The position numbers and the translations under genes were made by a program. DNA of 64,000 nt from Pseudomonas gingeri. Its GTDB lineage: Bacteria; Pseudomonadota; Gammaproteobacteria; Pseudomonadales; Pseudomonadaceae. The notes beneath the pieces are model-generated. The model ran no database searches. It had not been told where the DNA came from and was given only the letters and a program-made list of their open reading frames with translations. The stretch covers positions 848,343-912,342 of the forward strand of contig NZ_JACAOS010000003.1 of assembly GCF_013386165.1 (NCBI RefSeq). The letters run 5' to 3'. How positions within the stretch are numbered: position 1 is the first letter of the stretch; each line of letters begins with the position of its first letter. This document shows, piece after piece, positions 52,854-62,685 of the stretch.

Positions 52854-55800
52854 TCAGTGAGTTTCCACCAGATCTCTCTCAGCGGAATGTTCCAGCTGCC
52901 GTTTTGGCTTGATCTTGAACCAGATAGCGTACAACGCCGGTAAGAACACCAAGGTCATTATGGTCCCGCCAAAAGTGCCGCCGATCAGGGTGTAAGCCAA
53001 GGTGCCCCAGAACACAGACTGGGTCAGCGGGATAAAGGCCAGCACTGCAGCCATCGCCGTCAACAGCACCGGGCGTGACCGCTGAATGGTCGCTTCCACC
53101 ACGGCATCGTATGGCCCAAGACCCTGCTCCTCATTGGTGTGAATCTGCCCAATCAGAATCAGCGTATTGCGCATCAGGATGCCTGCCAGGCCGATAAGGC
53201 CAATCAAGGCGTTGAAACCAAATGGCTGATGGAAAAGCATCAATGTAGGCACCACCCCGACCAGCCCCAAGGGGGCGGTTGCCAAGACCATTGCCATGGC
53301 CGCCAGCGACCTCACCTGGAAGATAATCACGATCATCGTCAACAACAGCATGATCGGAAACAGAGGTGCAAGCGCCTCATTGGCCTTACCTGCTTCTTCG
53401 ATCGCACCCGCCATCTCGATTCGGTACCCGGACGGCAGCTTTGTAATCAACGGCTGGAGTTCGTTCCACACAATCATGGAAACATCAGGTGGCTGAGTGC
53501 CCTCTGCGATATCGCCCCTTACGGTGATTGTGGGTGTCCGATCTCGGCGCCGCAGAATCGGATCTTCCTGCCTGACCTGAACATCAGCAACCTGGGACAG
53601 CGGCACGCGCTTGCCCCCTTTGGCAACGAGCGTAAAGTCCTCAATTTTTCCCGGATCCAGGCGAGTGTTGCCTGAAGATCGCGCCATCACGTCGACTGTA
53701 CGGATATCCTCACGCACCTGGGTGACCGCTACGCCCTTGAGCAGGAACTGCAACTGCTCGCCCGCCTCTTGCGAACTGAGCCCAAACGCCTGAAGACGAT
53801 CCTGGTCGAGCACCAGGTGCACAGTCGGCACCCGCTCGGTCCAATCGGTATTGACGGTGCGCATGTTGGGATCAGCTTGCATGATTGCGCGTACGTTATC
53901 GGCGATTTCCCGCACCTTGTCGGCATCAGGACCCATGACCCTGAAGGCTACCGGGTACGGCGAGTAAGGGCCAAACACCAACTGGGTTACGCGCACCCGA
54001 GCTTGCGGAGCAAGACCGTTTGAGACCGCGTCGCGGAGTTTTAGCTTGAGCGCCTCACGTGCTGATTCGTTCTCGGTCAAAACGACTATTTTCGCAAATG
54101 ACGGATCAGGTAGCTCTGGGGCCATAGCCAGGTAAAACCGGGGAGCACCCTGACCGACGTAGGATGTGACGATCCTGGTTTCCGGCTGTGTCTTCAGCCA
54201 TGTTTCGATATCAGCCGCGGCCGCCCCCGTTTCGTTTATTGACGTTCCCTGTGGCATCTGAACTTCGATCAGGACTTCGGGCCGATCGGAGGATGGGAAG
54301 AACTGCTTGCGCACTGATCCCATCCCCATGATCGCCAGGCTGAACAAAAAGATCACGACAGCCGCCACGATCCATTTACGGCGGATGACCAAGCCTAGAA
54401 GCCTGCGAAAGCGGTTGTAGTTCTTGGTGTCGTAGATTGCCGTGTGGCCGCCTTCAACCTTTTTGATGTCTGGCAGCAGTTTTACACCGATGTAAGGCGT
54501 AAAAAATACGGCAACCAGCCAGGAGGTAATCAGCGCAAAGCCCACGATCCAGAAGATGTTGCCTGCATACTCGCCGGCCGTGCTGCGAGCAAACCCCACG
54601 GGCAAGAAGCCAATGATTGTCACCAACGTGCCTGAGAGCATCGGCGCTGCCGTGTGGCTCCAAGCGTAGGCGGAGGCTTGGATACGGTCATAGCCCTCCT
54701 CCATCCTGACCACCATGGTTTCGATCGCGATAATCGCATCGTCCACCAGTAGCCCAAGTGCCAGGATGAGCGAGCCCAAGGTGATCCTGTCAAAATCACG
54801 CCCGGTCGCGAGCATGATCACGAATACGGTTGCCAGCGTCAGCGGCACGGCAGCTGCCACCACCAACCCTACCCGCCAGCCCAGGCTGACAAGGCTCACA
54901 ATCATCACAACGGTAAGCGCGACGAAGAACTTGAGCATGAACTCGCCAACGGCTTCATCGATGTTCACGGACTGGTCGGTGACTTTTGTCAGGCTCATCC
55001 CGACGGGCAGCTCCTGGTTGATGGCACCGGCTTCCTGCTCAAGCGCTTTGCCCAAGCTCAAGCCGTTCCAGCCATCGCGCATCACGACACCCAATACCAG
55101 GGCATCCTCACCATTGTTACGAATGAGGAACGTGGACGGATCTTCATAGCCACGTTTGACCTCAGCGACATCCGAGAGCTTGAGCGTATTTCCGTTCACC
55201 AGGATGGGCGTGTTACGGATCTTTTCGAGGTCGTTGAGGGCCCCATCCAGACGTACCTGTATCTCTGGCCCCTTGGCCTCGATGGAGCCCGCCGGCGTCA
55301 TTGCGTTCTGCCCATGAAGGGCGATGAAGATGTCGTTGGGCGAGAGACCGAGTGTCGCCAGCCTGTCGTAGGAAATGTCCACGAAGATGCGCTCGGCTTG
55401 CTCACCGATGATATTGACCTTCTTTACTCCTGCCACATGAAGCAGGCGTTGACGCATGGTTTCAGCTTCGCGAGTCAGCTTTCGCTTGGGTTCGCCCGGA
55501 GCTTTCAATGCATAGAGTGCAAAGGTCACGTCCGAATACTCGTCGTTCACAAGCGTCGGAGAAACACCTGAAGGTCGACTGGAATCAGCATCCAAAATCT
55601 TCTTCCTGGCCTGATAGAACTCCTCCGGCACGTCGTGCGGCGGTGTACTGTCGAGCAAGTACAGAGTGGTGAACGCCAAGCCCGGACGGGTGAACGTCTC
55701 AGTGCGGTCATACCAGCGCAATTCTTGCATGCGTTTTTCAAGGGGCTCGGCAACCAGATCCTGCATTTCCTGGGCAGTAGCGCCTGGCCAAGCGGTCACC

Positions 55801-55949
55801 ATCGTCATCTGCTTCACGGTGAAAGCTGGATCTTCAGCCCTGCCCAGCTTCAAGAAGGCAAGCGCTCCCGAAGTAAAAATGGCGATCAGGAGAAACAGCG
55901 TGATGGCTCGCTCTCGGACTGCAAACTCGGAAAGGTTAAAGCTTTTCAT
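52854..55949 (-). CDS. RND efflux pump, second system
   Basis: 1031 residues, starting FNLSEFAVRERAITLFLLIAIFTSGALAFLKLGRAEDPAF, the pattern of the EDP-type RND subfamily. TM4 keeps both relay aspartates (LLVDDAIIAIE). In TM10 the motif is GILMRNTLILIGQI, so the AcrB Lys940 position is Arg and the usual acidic residue a few positions on is Gly. Its start lies 14 bases inside the adaptor gene, so the two are coupled. The substrate is unknown. A TetR gene sits upstream. Confidence 0.9.
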   Translation of the reverse strand: MKSFNLSEFAVRERAITLFLLIAIFTSGALAFLKLGRAEDPAFTVKQMTMVTAWPGATAQEMQDLVAEPLEKRMQELRWYDRTETFTRPGLAFTTLYLLDSTPPHDVPEEFYQARKKILDADSSRPSGVSPTLVNDEYSDVTFALYALKAPGEPKRKLTREAETMRQRLLHVAGVKKVNIIGEQAERIFVDISYDRLATLGLSPNDIFIALHGQNAMTPAGSIEAKGPEIQVRLDGALNDLEKIRNTPILVNGNTLKLSDVAEVKRGYEDPSTFLIRNNGEDALVLGVVMRDGWNGLSLGKALEQEAGAINQELPVGMSLTKVTDQSVNIDEAVGEFMLKFFVALTVVMIVSLVSLGWRVGLVVAAAVPLTLATVFVIMLATGRDFDRITLGSLILALGLLVDDAIIAIETMVVRMEEGYDRIQASAYAWSHTAAPMLSGTLVTIIGFLPVGFARSTAGEYAGNIFWIVGFALITSWLVAVFFTPYIGVKLLPDIKKVEGGHTAIYDTKNYNRFRRLLGLVIRRKWIVAAVVIFLFSLAIMGMGSVRKQFFPSSDRPEVLIEVQMPQGTSINETGAAAADIETWLKTQPETRIVTSYVGQGAPRFYLAMAPELPDPSFAKIVVLTENESAREALKLKLRDAVSNGLAPQARVRVTQLVFGPYSPYPVAFRVMGPDADKVREIADNVRAIMQADPNMRTVNTDWTERVPTVHLVLDQDRLQAFGLSSQEAGEQLQFLLKGVAVTQVREDIRTVDVMARSSGNTRLDPGKIEDFTLVAKGGKRVPLSQVADVQVRQEDPILRRRDRTPTITVRGDIAEGTQPPDVSMIVWNELQPLITKLPSGYRIEMAGAIEEAGKANEALAPLFPIMLLLTMIVIIFQVRSLAAMAMVLATAPLGLVGVVPTLMLFHQPFGFNALIGLIGLAGILMRNTLILIGQIHTNEEQGLGPYDAVVEATIQRSRPVLLTAMAAVLAFIPLTQSVFWGTLAYTLIGGTFGGTIMTLVFLPALYAIWFKIKPKRQLEHSAERDLVETH

Positions 55950-57036
55950 GGCCCTGCCCCTCCGCTACACGTACTTCTTCGCCTTCATGCAGTTGATGAG
56001 CGCCCAATGCCACAAGCGTTTGCCCATCCGTCAAACCAGAGCCAACGACGGCAGTTTCCTCATTGACCCGAATGACATTGACGGCCTTGTAATGGACTTT
56101 TTTATCGTCCCCCACCACCCAGACACCTGGCCCCTGCCCCCGGTCGTAGATCGCGCCGAGTGGAAGTTCTCGCTCATCGCTGATGCCCGGTTTTTCAAGC
56201 GAGATCACGACGGTTGACCCCAGAGGAATGGCTCGTGAATTGCCATCCAATACATACCGGGCCGCGAACGTCCTGGTTACGGGGTCGGCGGAACCAGAAA
56301 GCTCCCTCAACCGAGCGGCAAATTTCTGACTCTCATTTCCGTAAAGCCGTGCAGTGACCTGGGAGCCCAGTGCGGGACGGACAGTCTCAGGCAGCGCGAT
56401 CCGCGCTTCGCGCGGGCCATCCTGAGCTACCACAACAACAGGCTGACCGGCAGAAACCACCTGGCCGGTATCGGCGAAACGGTCGACAACCACACCATCG
56501 ACATCGGCTCGAAGGATCGCGTAGCCGTAAGCATTATGCGAAAGGTCCAACTTCGCTTTGGCGGCTTCCAGACCAGCATGGGCCGCGTTTTTTGATTGCT
56601 GGGCTTCATCGAATGCCTTTGCGGACACAGCCCCTATGGAAACCAGCCCCTGCAGCCGTCCAAAGTCTGCATCGGCTTTCACCACGGCAGCTTGGGCTGC
56701 GGCCACTGCCGCTTCTTGATCTTTGACATCCAGTCCGAAGTCGGTGATGTCGAGCTTCATCAGCGGATCGCCGCGTTTGACTTGCTGGCCTACGTCGACC
56801 ATTCGCTGAGAAATTTTGCCCGAGACGCGAAAGCCCATTGAGCTTTCGACTCTTGCGGCGATAACGCCGGTGAATCTTCGCTCTCGTAATTGCGGGTTCG
56901 CTTTCACCGTCGCGGTGCTTACCAGCGGTGGGCGGTCGATCCTGGGATCGGGCGCGGTGTGCTCCCCACATGCCGAAAGAAGCGCGCAGAAAGCAATTGG
57001 GGTCAGGGTAAGGCGCAAGCGAGCGTGTGTGAACAT
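55936..57036 (-). CDS. RND efflux adaptor lipoprotein, second system
   Basis: 366 residues. The leader ends ALLSAC, so Cys23 is likely acylated. The barrel-sandwich halves are GFRVSGKISQRMVDVGQQVKRGDPLMKL and YAILRADVDGVVVDRFADTGQVVSAGQPVV, with an alpha-hairpin between them. It overlaps the pump gene by 14 bases. It is 66 bases downstream of the TetR gene on the same strand. Confidence 0.9.
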   Translation of the reverse strand: MFTHARLRLTLTPIAFCALLSACGEHTAPDPRIDRPPLVSTATVKANPQLRERRFTGVIAARVESSMGFRVSGKISQRMVDVGQQVKRGDPLMKLDITDFGLDVKDQEAAVAAAQAAVVKADADFGRLQGLVSIGAVSAKAFDEAQQSKNAAHAGLEAAKAKLDLSHNAYGYAILRADVDGVVVDRFADTGQVVSAGQPVVVVAQDGPREARIALPETVRPALGSQVTARLYGNESQKFAARLRELSGSADPVTRTFAARYVLDGNSRAIPLGSTVVISLEKPGISDERELPLGAIYDRGQGPGVWVVGDDKKVHYKAVNVIRVNEETAVVGSGLTDGQTLVALGAHQLHEGEEVRVAEGQGHEKL

Positions 57037-57102
57037 AGAAGCCTCCGTCAGTTGGAGGCATTCTGTTTACAGGTTACGAATCTGTCAATATGAAAACTAT
57101 AA

Positions 57103-57741
57103 TTATGGCGCAAGGCTTCTCAAAATCATGCTCGTGGTGGCCAGCATCCCTGCTTCTAAATCTGGCATCTGCCGGCGATTCATCGCCGAAGGACGGGTAT
57201 AGGGAATGAGCGCTTCCTGGATGCCGAGGACGACCTCATCCAGCGGCGTTTTGCGCTCAAACTCACCCTCGTTGCGACCCTGTTCGATGATGGAGCGGAT
57301 GATGTCATTGAGCGCTTCCTGGTGGCCAGCGGTGGTGCACCAGCTCTCCTCCTCGGAAACCCGAACCAGTTCAAACAGCTTGTTCTCGTTCATGAACAGA
57401 GCATGACTGAGGTGCAAGGCATGCTTGGCAAACGCCCGTAGCTTGCGGGTTGGAGTCGATTCCAAATCACTCAGTCGACGTAACTCGGTGTCGAGATCGC
57501 CCAACACCATGGCGCAGATCGACTCACCGATGGCCTGCTTGGATTCGAAAAACCGATAGATGTAGGCGGTCGTGATGCCTATCGCTTTGGACAAATCAGC
57601 GACCGTGGTTTTGCGATATCCGTAGAGCCGGAAGTGGTCGTTGGCGACCTCCAGAATCTGCAGCCGCCGGTCGTGTTCAGCGGGGCCGCGCTGGCCGGAC
57701 GCAGGCAATTCGATGCTGTCTTGCGTGGGAAGTTGTTTCAT
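57103..57741 (-). CDS. TetR-family regulator of the second RND system
   Basis: 212 residues. HTH: RRLQILEVANDHFRLYGYRKTTVADLSKAIGITTAYIYRFFESKQAI. The ligand domain is unassigned. It is the first gene of the adaptor-pump unit on the - strand and divergent from the outer-membrane factor over 79 bases containing a promoter and a dyad, so it probably controls both arms. Confidence 0.88.
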   Translation of the reverse strand: MKQLPTQDSIELPASGQRGPAEHDRRLQILEVANDHFRLYGYRKTTVADLSKAIGITTAYIYRFFESKQAIGESICAMVLGDLDTELRRLSDLESTPTRKLRAFAKHALHLSHALFMNENKLFELVRVSEEESWCTTAGHQEALNDIIRSIIEQGRNEGEFERKTPLDEVVLGIQEALIPYTRPSAMNRRQMPDLEAGMLATTSMILRSLAP

Positions 57742-57758
57742 AAGGATCTAAACGTCCA

Positions 57759-57793
57759 TTGACAGATTAGTAACTGTTTTACGATACTGTAAA
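57759..57793 (+). promoter_or_regulatory. Promoter and overlapping dyad before the outer-membrane factor gene
   Basis: A consensus -35 TTGACA (57759-57764) is followed after 18 bases by GATACT (57783-57788) as a -10. The dyad TTTAC-GATACT-GTAAA (57778-57793) is centred on that -10 element, so a bound TetR dimer would block polymerase. Confidence 0.55.
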
Positions 57794-57820
57794 CACTTAT
57801 TGGTGTTCGGGGAAACGAAA

Positions 57821-59284
57821 ATGAATCGACATCTGGTCAAGAGTGCGCAAAGTGTACTCGCGTTAGTGATGCTGGGTGGCATCGATGGCTGCATGGTGGG
57901 CCCCGATTATCACCCTCCACAACCCGACGTAGCGACACAGTTCAACGGCACGCCCCTCCTTTCACAGAGGACCGCGCAGCCTTCTTTTGTCTCGATGGAT
58001 GCCTGGTGGCAGGGCTTCAGTGACCCCGTTCTCAATAGCATCGTAGACACCGCACTGGCGCAAAACCTGACGCTGGCACAGGCCTTGGCACGCACCTCAC
58101 AAGCTGCTGCTTACGCAGAAAGCGCCCATGCACAGTTATTACCCAATGGACAGGCCTCGGCGAGCGCAAGTCGTGCCAGGCAATCGTTGGAAGACCCGGT
58201 CGTCGCAGCTGAAAATGCATCGCTTCCCGGTTTTGATCGGACAGGCAATCTTTATGGCGCAGGCATCTCAAGCGCCTGGGAGATCGACCTTTCCGGGGGG
58301 TTGAGAAGAAGCTCCCACGCAGCGATAGCCGAGTATCAGGCTGCCCAGGCGGATGTGGCTGCAGCCAGATTGCAAGTCACGGCCAATGTCGTCGATCACT
58401 ATTTGTTGGTTCGGCTGCTGCAAGCACGATTAGGCGTCGCCAGGGATCAGGTCAAGACTCAAGGCGACATTGAGCGGTTGGTCGACGTGCTGCGGTCGCG
58501 TGGCTTGGCTCCTGATCAGGACGCTAAACAGGCGAGTTCCGAGCTCTCCGTCGTACGTGCAAGCGTTCCTCTGCTTGAGGCTCGGTTGACGGCGGCCCGT
58601 AATGGTCTCGACGTTCTGCTTGGACGAACGCCTGGGACTGCCGCCCCAGACCTGGACAAAGTCGCACCGATTCCAAGCGCGCCCTCGATCGAGGCGGCAG
58701 GTGGAAGTGCTGCTCTTTTGCGCAGACGACCTGACCTGATTGTGGCGGAGCGTCGGCTGGCGGCCTCCAACGAACGCATTGGTCAGGCCATTGCCGAGTA
58801 CTACCCGAAGGTTTCACTGTCGGCCCTGGTCGGGAGCACGACCACTCAGGGGGGCAACCTGTTCAATGGCGCGTCCAACGAGGCATTGGGCGCACTGGGC
58901 ATTCGTTGGCGCCTGTTTGATTTCGGCCGTGTGGATGCTCAGGTAAAAGCCGCAAAAGGCGACTACGCCGTCAAGCTGGCGGGCTATCGCGAAAGTGTTC
59001 TTGAAGCGACCGCTGAGGTCGAAAACTCCATCTCCGCCTTGATTACAGGCGATGCCAGGGCCCAGATGCTGACCGATGGCGAACGAACCCGTGCCCAGGC
59101 TCGAGACCTGGTGCTGGCTAGCTATCAAAAAGGCAATAGCAGTTACATCGACCTACTCGAAACGCAATCGAGGCTCGAATTGATTCAAGCAGAGCGGCTG
59201 GATGCGTCTTACGCATCCTCGTCCTCTGCCGTCGCTCTTTACAAGGCACTGGGTGGGGGCTGGAACCAGCCAGTCATCGAGTAA
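57821..59284 (+). CDS. Outer-membrane efflux factor (NodT family), second RND system
   Basis: 487 residues from the ATG at 57821. The leader ends IDGC, an imperfect lipobox before MVGPDYHPP, which is the usual post-Cys sequence of NodT-type channels. Repeats include WWQGFSDPVLNSIVDTALAQN, LLRRRPDLIVAERRLAASNERIGQAIAEYYPKVSL and a C-terminal YQKGNSSYIDLLETQSRLEL. It serves the pump and adaptor encoded on the other strand across the TetR gene. The KAS II gene follows 68 bases later. Confidence 0.9.
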   Translation: MNRHLVKSAQSVLALVMLGGIDGCMVGPDYHPPQPDVATQFNGTPLLSQRTAQPSFVSMDAWWQGFSDPVLNSIVDTALAQNLTLAQALARTSQAAAYAESAHAQLLPNGQASASASRARQSLEDPVVAAENASLPGFDRTGNLYGAGISSAWEIDLSGGLRRSSHAAIAEYQAAQADVAAARLQVTANVVDHYLLVRLLQARLGVARDQVKTQGDIERLVDVLRSRGLAPDQDAKQASSELSVVRASVPLLEARLTAARNGLDVLLGRTPGTAAPDLDKVAPIPSAPSIEAAGGSAALLRRRPDLIVAERRLAASNERIGQAIAEYYPKVSLSALVGSTTTQGGNLFNGASNEALGALGIRWRLFDFGRVDAQVKAAKGDYAVKLAGYRESVLEATAEVENSISALITGDARAQMLTDGERTRAQARDLVLASYQKGNSSYIDLLETQSRLELIQAERLDASYASSSSAVALYKALGGGWNQPVIE

Positions 59285-59352
59285 GCGGCCACTTAATCAC
59301 TGGAAAGTGTCGCCGTGGACGCAAGCCCACGTACGACGAGAGGAGTTTTAAA

Positions 59353-60621
59353 ATGTCATCGCGTTTAGTGGTTACAGGCACCGGCATCGTTTGCCCATTG
59401 GGCTCAGGCACTGAGAATGTCTGGAAGCGCATGCTTAACGGCCAATCGGGCATTACTGCCTTGCCCGCGGAGTTCTCGGAGGGTCTGAGCTGTGCAGTGG
59501 GCGGTCGAGTGCCCACTCAAGTTGAAGATCCTGAAGCGGGATTCGATCCCAGCCAGGTTGTGCCAATAAAAGACTTGAAAAAGATGGATCGCTTCATTGT
59601 TTTCGCGTTGGGTGCCGCCAAAGAGGCCTTGACGCAGGCACAGTGGTTTCCCACCACAGACCGGGCTCGTGAAAGAACCGGTACGATTATCGCTTCTGGT
59701 ATCGGTGGATTTGGCGCCATTGCCAACTCGGTAAGAGTCACTGACAGTCAGGGCCCCAAGCGACTGTCGCCCTTCACCATCCCCTCTTTTCTCGCAAACA
59801 TGGCAGCAGGGCATGTCTCGATCACCCATGGATTGCGTGGCCCCCTTGGCGCTCCGGTAACCGCATGTGCCGCAGGTGTGCAGGCCATTGGAGACGCAGC
59901 CAGGATGATCCGCAATGGCGAAATTGACGTTGCCATCTGTGGTGGTGCCGAAGCAGCAATGGATCGGGTCAGCCTGGCTGGCTTCGCAGCCGCACGGGCC
60001 CTCTCCTCTTCATTCAATGACAACCCAGCCACAGCCTCTCGACCTTTCGATGTCGAGCGGGACGGTTTCGTGATGGGCGAAGGGGCTGGCATGTTCGTGA
60101 TCGAGTCGCTGGATCATGCGCTGGCCCGTGGCGCAACACCACTGGCCGAGATTGTAGGGTATGGAACCAGCGCAGATGCCTATCACCTGACGGCTGGCCC
60201 GGAGGATGGAAGCGGTGCCGCCAGGGCAATGAAAACAGCTATTGAGCAAGCAGGCATTCAGGCCAGCGATATAGGCCACATCAATGCACATGCGACCTCG
60301 ACCCCCGTGGGTGACAAAGGCGAACTCGCAGCGATCAGCAGCGTATTTGGTGACGCCAAACCTGCGATAAGCGCCACAAAGTCGTCGACAGGTCATTTAT
60401 TGGGGGCGGCGGGCGGCATTGAGGCAATCTTTACGCTGCTCGCGTTGCGCGACCAGATGGCTCCGCCCACGTTGAACCTGGAAAACCCCGACTGCGCGGC
60501 GGACTACATGAATTTGGTCAGAACAAAGCCACAGAAATTTTCGTCGGAATATGCACTGTCCAACGGTTTTGGGTTTGGCGGCGTCAACGCCAGCATCATC
60601 CTCAAGCGCTGGGCGCAATAG
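59353..60621 (+). CDS. fabF: Extra beta-ketoacyl-ACP synthase II (FabF paralogue)
   Basis: 422 residues. The Claisen-condensing triad is intact: Cys172 in PVTACAAGVQAIGDA, His in INAHATSTPVGDKGE and His in KSSTGHLLGAAGG. Length and GFGGVNASIILKRW ending match FabF. It is not in a fatty-acid cluster; it follows the efflux channel gene and precedes a TetR gene. An accessory KAS II beside an efflux pump could be a drug-tolerant target copy or part of lipid adaptation (inference). Confidence 0.9.
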   Translation: MSSRLVVTGTGIVCPLGSGTENVWKRMLNGQSGITALPAEFSEGLSCAVGGRVPTQVEDPEAGFDPSQVVPIKDLKKMDRFIVFALGAAKEALTQAQWFPTTDRARERTGTIIASGIGGFGAIANSVRVTDSQGPKRLSPFTIPSFLANMAAGHVSITHGLRGPLGAPVTACAAGVQAIGDAARMIRNGEIDVAICGGAEAAMDRVSLAGFAAARALSSSFNDNPATASRPFDVERDGFVMGEGAGMFVIESLDHALARGATPLAEIVGYGTSADAYHLTAGPEDGSGAARAMKTAIEQAGIQASDIGHINAHATSTPVGDKGELAAISSVFGDAKPAISATKSSTGHLLGAAGGIEAIFTLLALRDQMAPPTLNLENPDCAADYMNLVRTKPQKFSSEYALSNGFGFGGVNASIILKRWAQ

Positions 60622-60657
60622 TGCTGATCCGATGACTCACTCGGTGGGAGGTGCCTG

Positions 60658-61230
60658 ATGCGCCGTAGAGGAAAGCGTGGGCTGGAAAGCCGTCAAAAAA
60701 TCCTGGACGCTGCTTCAACGCTATATCGCCAGCATGGGTTCTCAGGTGTGGGTGTCTTAGCGATTGCGAGTGCGGCGGGCATGACCCATGGTGGTTTTTA
60801 TACCCAGTTCCCTCATGGGAAAGAAGAGCTGTTAACGGCCGTAGTCGCGCAGGCTTTCCGTGATGGACAAAAAGATTGGGGCGAATGGATAGAACGCTTC
60901 CCTGAAGATCACGCATTGGTGACGATAATTGAGGACTACCTATCGAGTCGACACTGTGCCAATCCCGAAGTTGGCTGTCCGGTTGCAGCTCTGGCCGCCG
61001 ACGTTTCTCGTCAGGGCCCATCGGTCAAGTCCGCGTTTACTGAGGGCGTCAAAGCCGAGTTGGAGGCATTAAGCGAGTTGCACTCGGACGGTACTGCACC
61101 GGAACGCCGGATCAATGCGATGAGGCTTCTCACCCGATTGGCCGGAACAATACTGATTGCCCGGGCAATTGACGATCCAGCATTGAGCTATGAGCTTCTG
61201 GCGGCGGCACGTATTCCCGACACTATATAG
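60658..61230 (+). CDS. TetR-family regulator
   Basis: 190 residues. HTH: RQKILDAASTLYRQHGFSGVGVLAIASAAGMTHGGFYTQFPHGKEEL. The C-terminal part VGCPVAALAADVSRQGPSVKSAF belongs to the same branch as the TetR protein encoded at 42014. It starts 36 bases after the fabF stop, so the two are probably co-transcribed. Confidence 0.87.
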   Translation: MRRRGKRGLESRQKILDAASTLYRQHGFSGVGVLAIASAAGMTHGGFYTQFPHGKEELLTAVVAQAFRDGQKDWGEWIERFPEDHALVTIIEDYLSSRHCANPEVGCPVAALAADVSRQGPSVKSAFTEGVKAELEALSELHSDGTAPERRINAMRLLTRLAGTILIARAIDDPALSYELLAAARIPDTI

Positions 61231-61367
61231 GCGTCCAATCTGGTCAGTTGCATTCATGCGGCCGTCTGAGCTTCGGATCATCGGCACGCTACATTGCTGC
61301 GTGCCTTTACTGCTAGGATGGCGGAAATAAACACTGTGAGATCGCAGTTCCCTCTCAGGGGCTCATC

Positions 61368-62336
61368 ATGGCCACCCTCTATACCCTCGACAATCTTCAC
61401 GCGAAGGAGCGCTTCGATTACTGGCACGAGGTTGTGTGCTCAACCTACGCGCCCGCAGAAAGCCGCAAGCTGATCGAGGGGCCGTTCGATGGTTCATTGA
61501 ACGTAAAGAACATGGGTGAGATCACGCTGACGCAAATCAAGTCGCTGCCGGTGGAATACAAGCGTCGGCTGCGTGATGACGAGCGGGATCAGTTTTTGCT
61601 GTCACTTTCGCTAATCCCCGGGGCCTGCTTCGTGCAAAACGGGACTGAGTCCAGACAAGGCATCGGCGACATTGTGATCGTCGACAGCGCGCGACCCTAT
61701 GAGTGTGGTTTCCCCCAGGGCGATAACCAGATTGTCGTTTCGGTGCCTCGTGCACTGTTTCTACGACACATTCCAACGCCGGAACTCTTTCTTGGGCGCA
61801 CCCTTGAGTGCCAGACCCCACTTGGCAAAATCGCCAGCAATCTGCTGATGGAGATCTGGCAGCTGGACACGCTGTCAGAATCTGCTGGCGAACGCTTGAA
61901 CACCTCGTTTCTGGATATTCTATCCACGGCCCTGGAAACGACCTTTCGTAACCCGGCCATGGAGCCCCCGTCTCATCAAACCCGTCAGTTGCAACGCGCA
62001 AAGCGCTATCTGCTCAATCACCTGCACGACCCTGAACTCAGTATCGACAGCGTTGCTCTCGCCATCCATGTCTCTCCAAGAACGTTGAATCGGCTGTTTG
62101 CCGCAGAGGGCACGACCGCCAGTCGCTGGTTATGGCGCGAACGTCTGGCAGCGTGCCATGACGTACTGCTCAAACGGCAACACCAAAGCGTCAGTGATGC
62201 GGCCTTGAGCTATGGCTTCACCAATTTGTCCCATTTCAGCCGAGCGTTCAAAAGCGTCTATGGCTACCCCGCGCAGCAACTGCTCCGCCAAAAAGTGAAC
62301 AGATTGGCGCTGCGGGCAAATGGCGTGGCCGTTTAA
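61368..62336 (+). CDS. AraC-family regulator (AraC-binding-like N-terminal domain)
   Basis: 322 residues. The N-terminal half (RFDYWHEVVCSTYAPAESRK, GDIVIVDSARPYECGF) is the cupin-like AraC-binding domain found in FeaR/NitR-type regulators. Two C-terminal HTHs follow: ELSIDSVALAIHVSPRTLNRLFAAEGTTASRWLW and QSVSDAALSYGFTNLSHFSRAFKSVYGYPAQQLL. Target unknown; the next gene, a ureohydrolase, is 349 bases on. Confidence 0.88.
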   Translation: MATLYTLDNLHAKERFDYWHEVVCSTYAPAESRKLIEGPFDGSLNVKNMGEITLTQIKSLPVEYKRRLRDDERDQFLLSLSLIPGACFVQNGTESRQGIGDIVIVDSARPYECGFPQGDNQIVVSVPRALFLRHIPTPELFLGRTLECQTPLGKIASNLLMEIWQLDTLSESAGERLNTSFLDILSTALETTFRNPAMEPPSHQTRQLQRAKRYLLNHLHDPELSIDSVALAIHVSPRTLNRLFAAEGTTASRWLWRERLAACHDVLLKRQHQSVSDAALSYGFTNLSHFSRAFKSVYGYPAQQLLRQKVNRLALRANGVAV

Positions 62337-62685
62337 GCAAAGCGCCCTCCTCCTTTTACTCCCATCATCACCCTGCAACCCGCGATAACGCTCAGTGAGC
62401 GTTCGCTGTGAGTTGTACAGAAATCGGTGCGCGTTCTGCGCTAAACCGAACCTGCAAGAAGATTACCCATTTCTCGATCCTTTTTTACTCGGAACAACTG
62501 CACCTTACCGACGGTATCGCGTTGGCCCTGGTGACGCTGTCCATCTTCGCCGCCGAGTCGCAGAAAAGCGCGCCTGCGCCCTTGGTGGTCGTCTGACACC
62601 CGCTGAGTACCTCGGCGCATATGAACGGCGTGGTACTCACGCGTTGATCCACGCCATTCAACCCTCATTTTCAAGGAAGCAGACC
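62337..62685. other. Intergenic region with a 17-base palindrome
   Basis: 349 bases before the ureohydrolase gene. AACGCTCA-G-TGAGCGTT at 62387-62403 is a perfect palindrome, either an operator or a hairpin after the AraC gene (no T-run). The ureohydrolase frame is open across this region but lacks coding character until the GTG at 62686. Confidence 0.5.
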
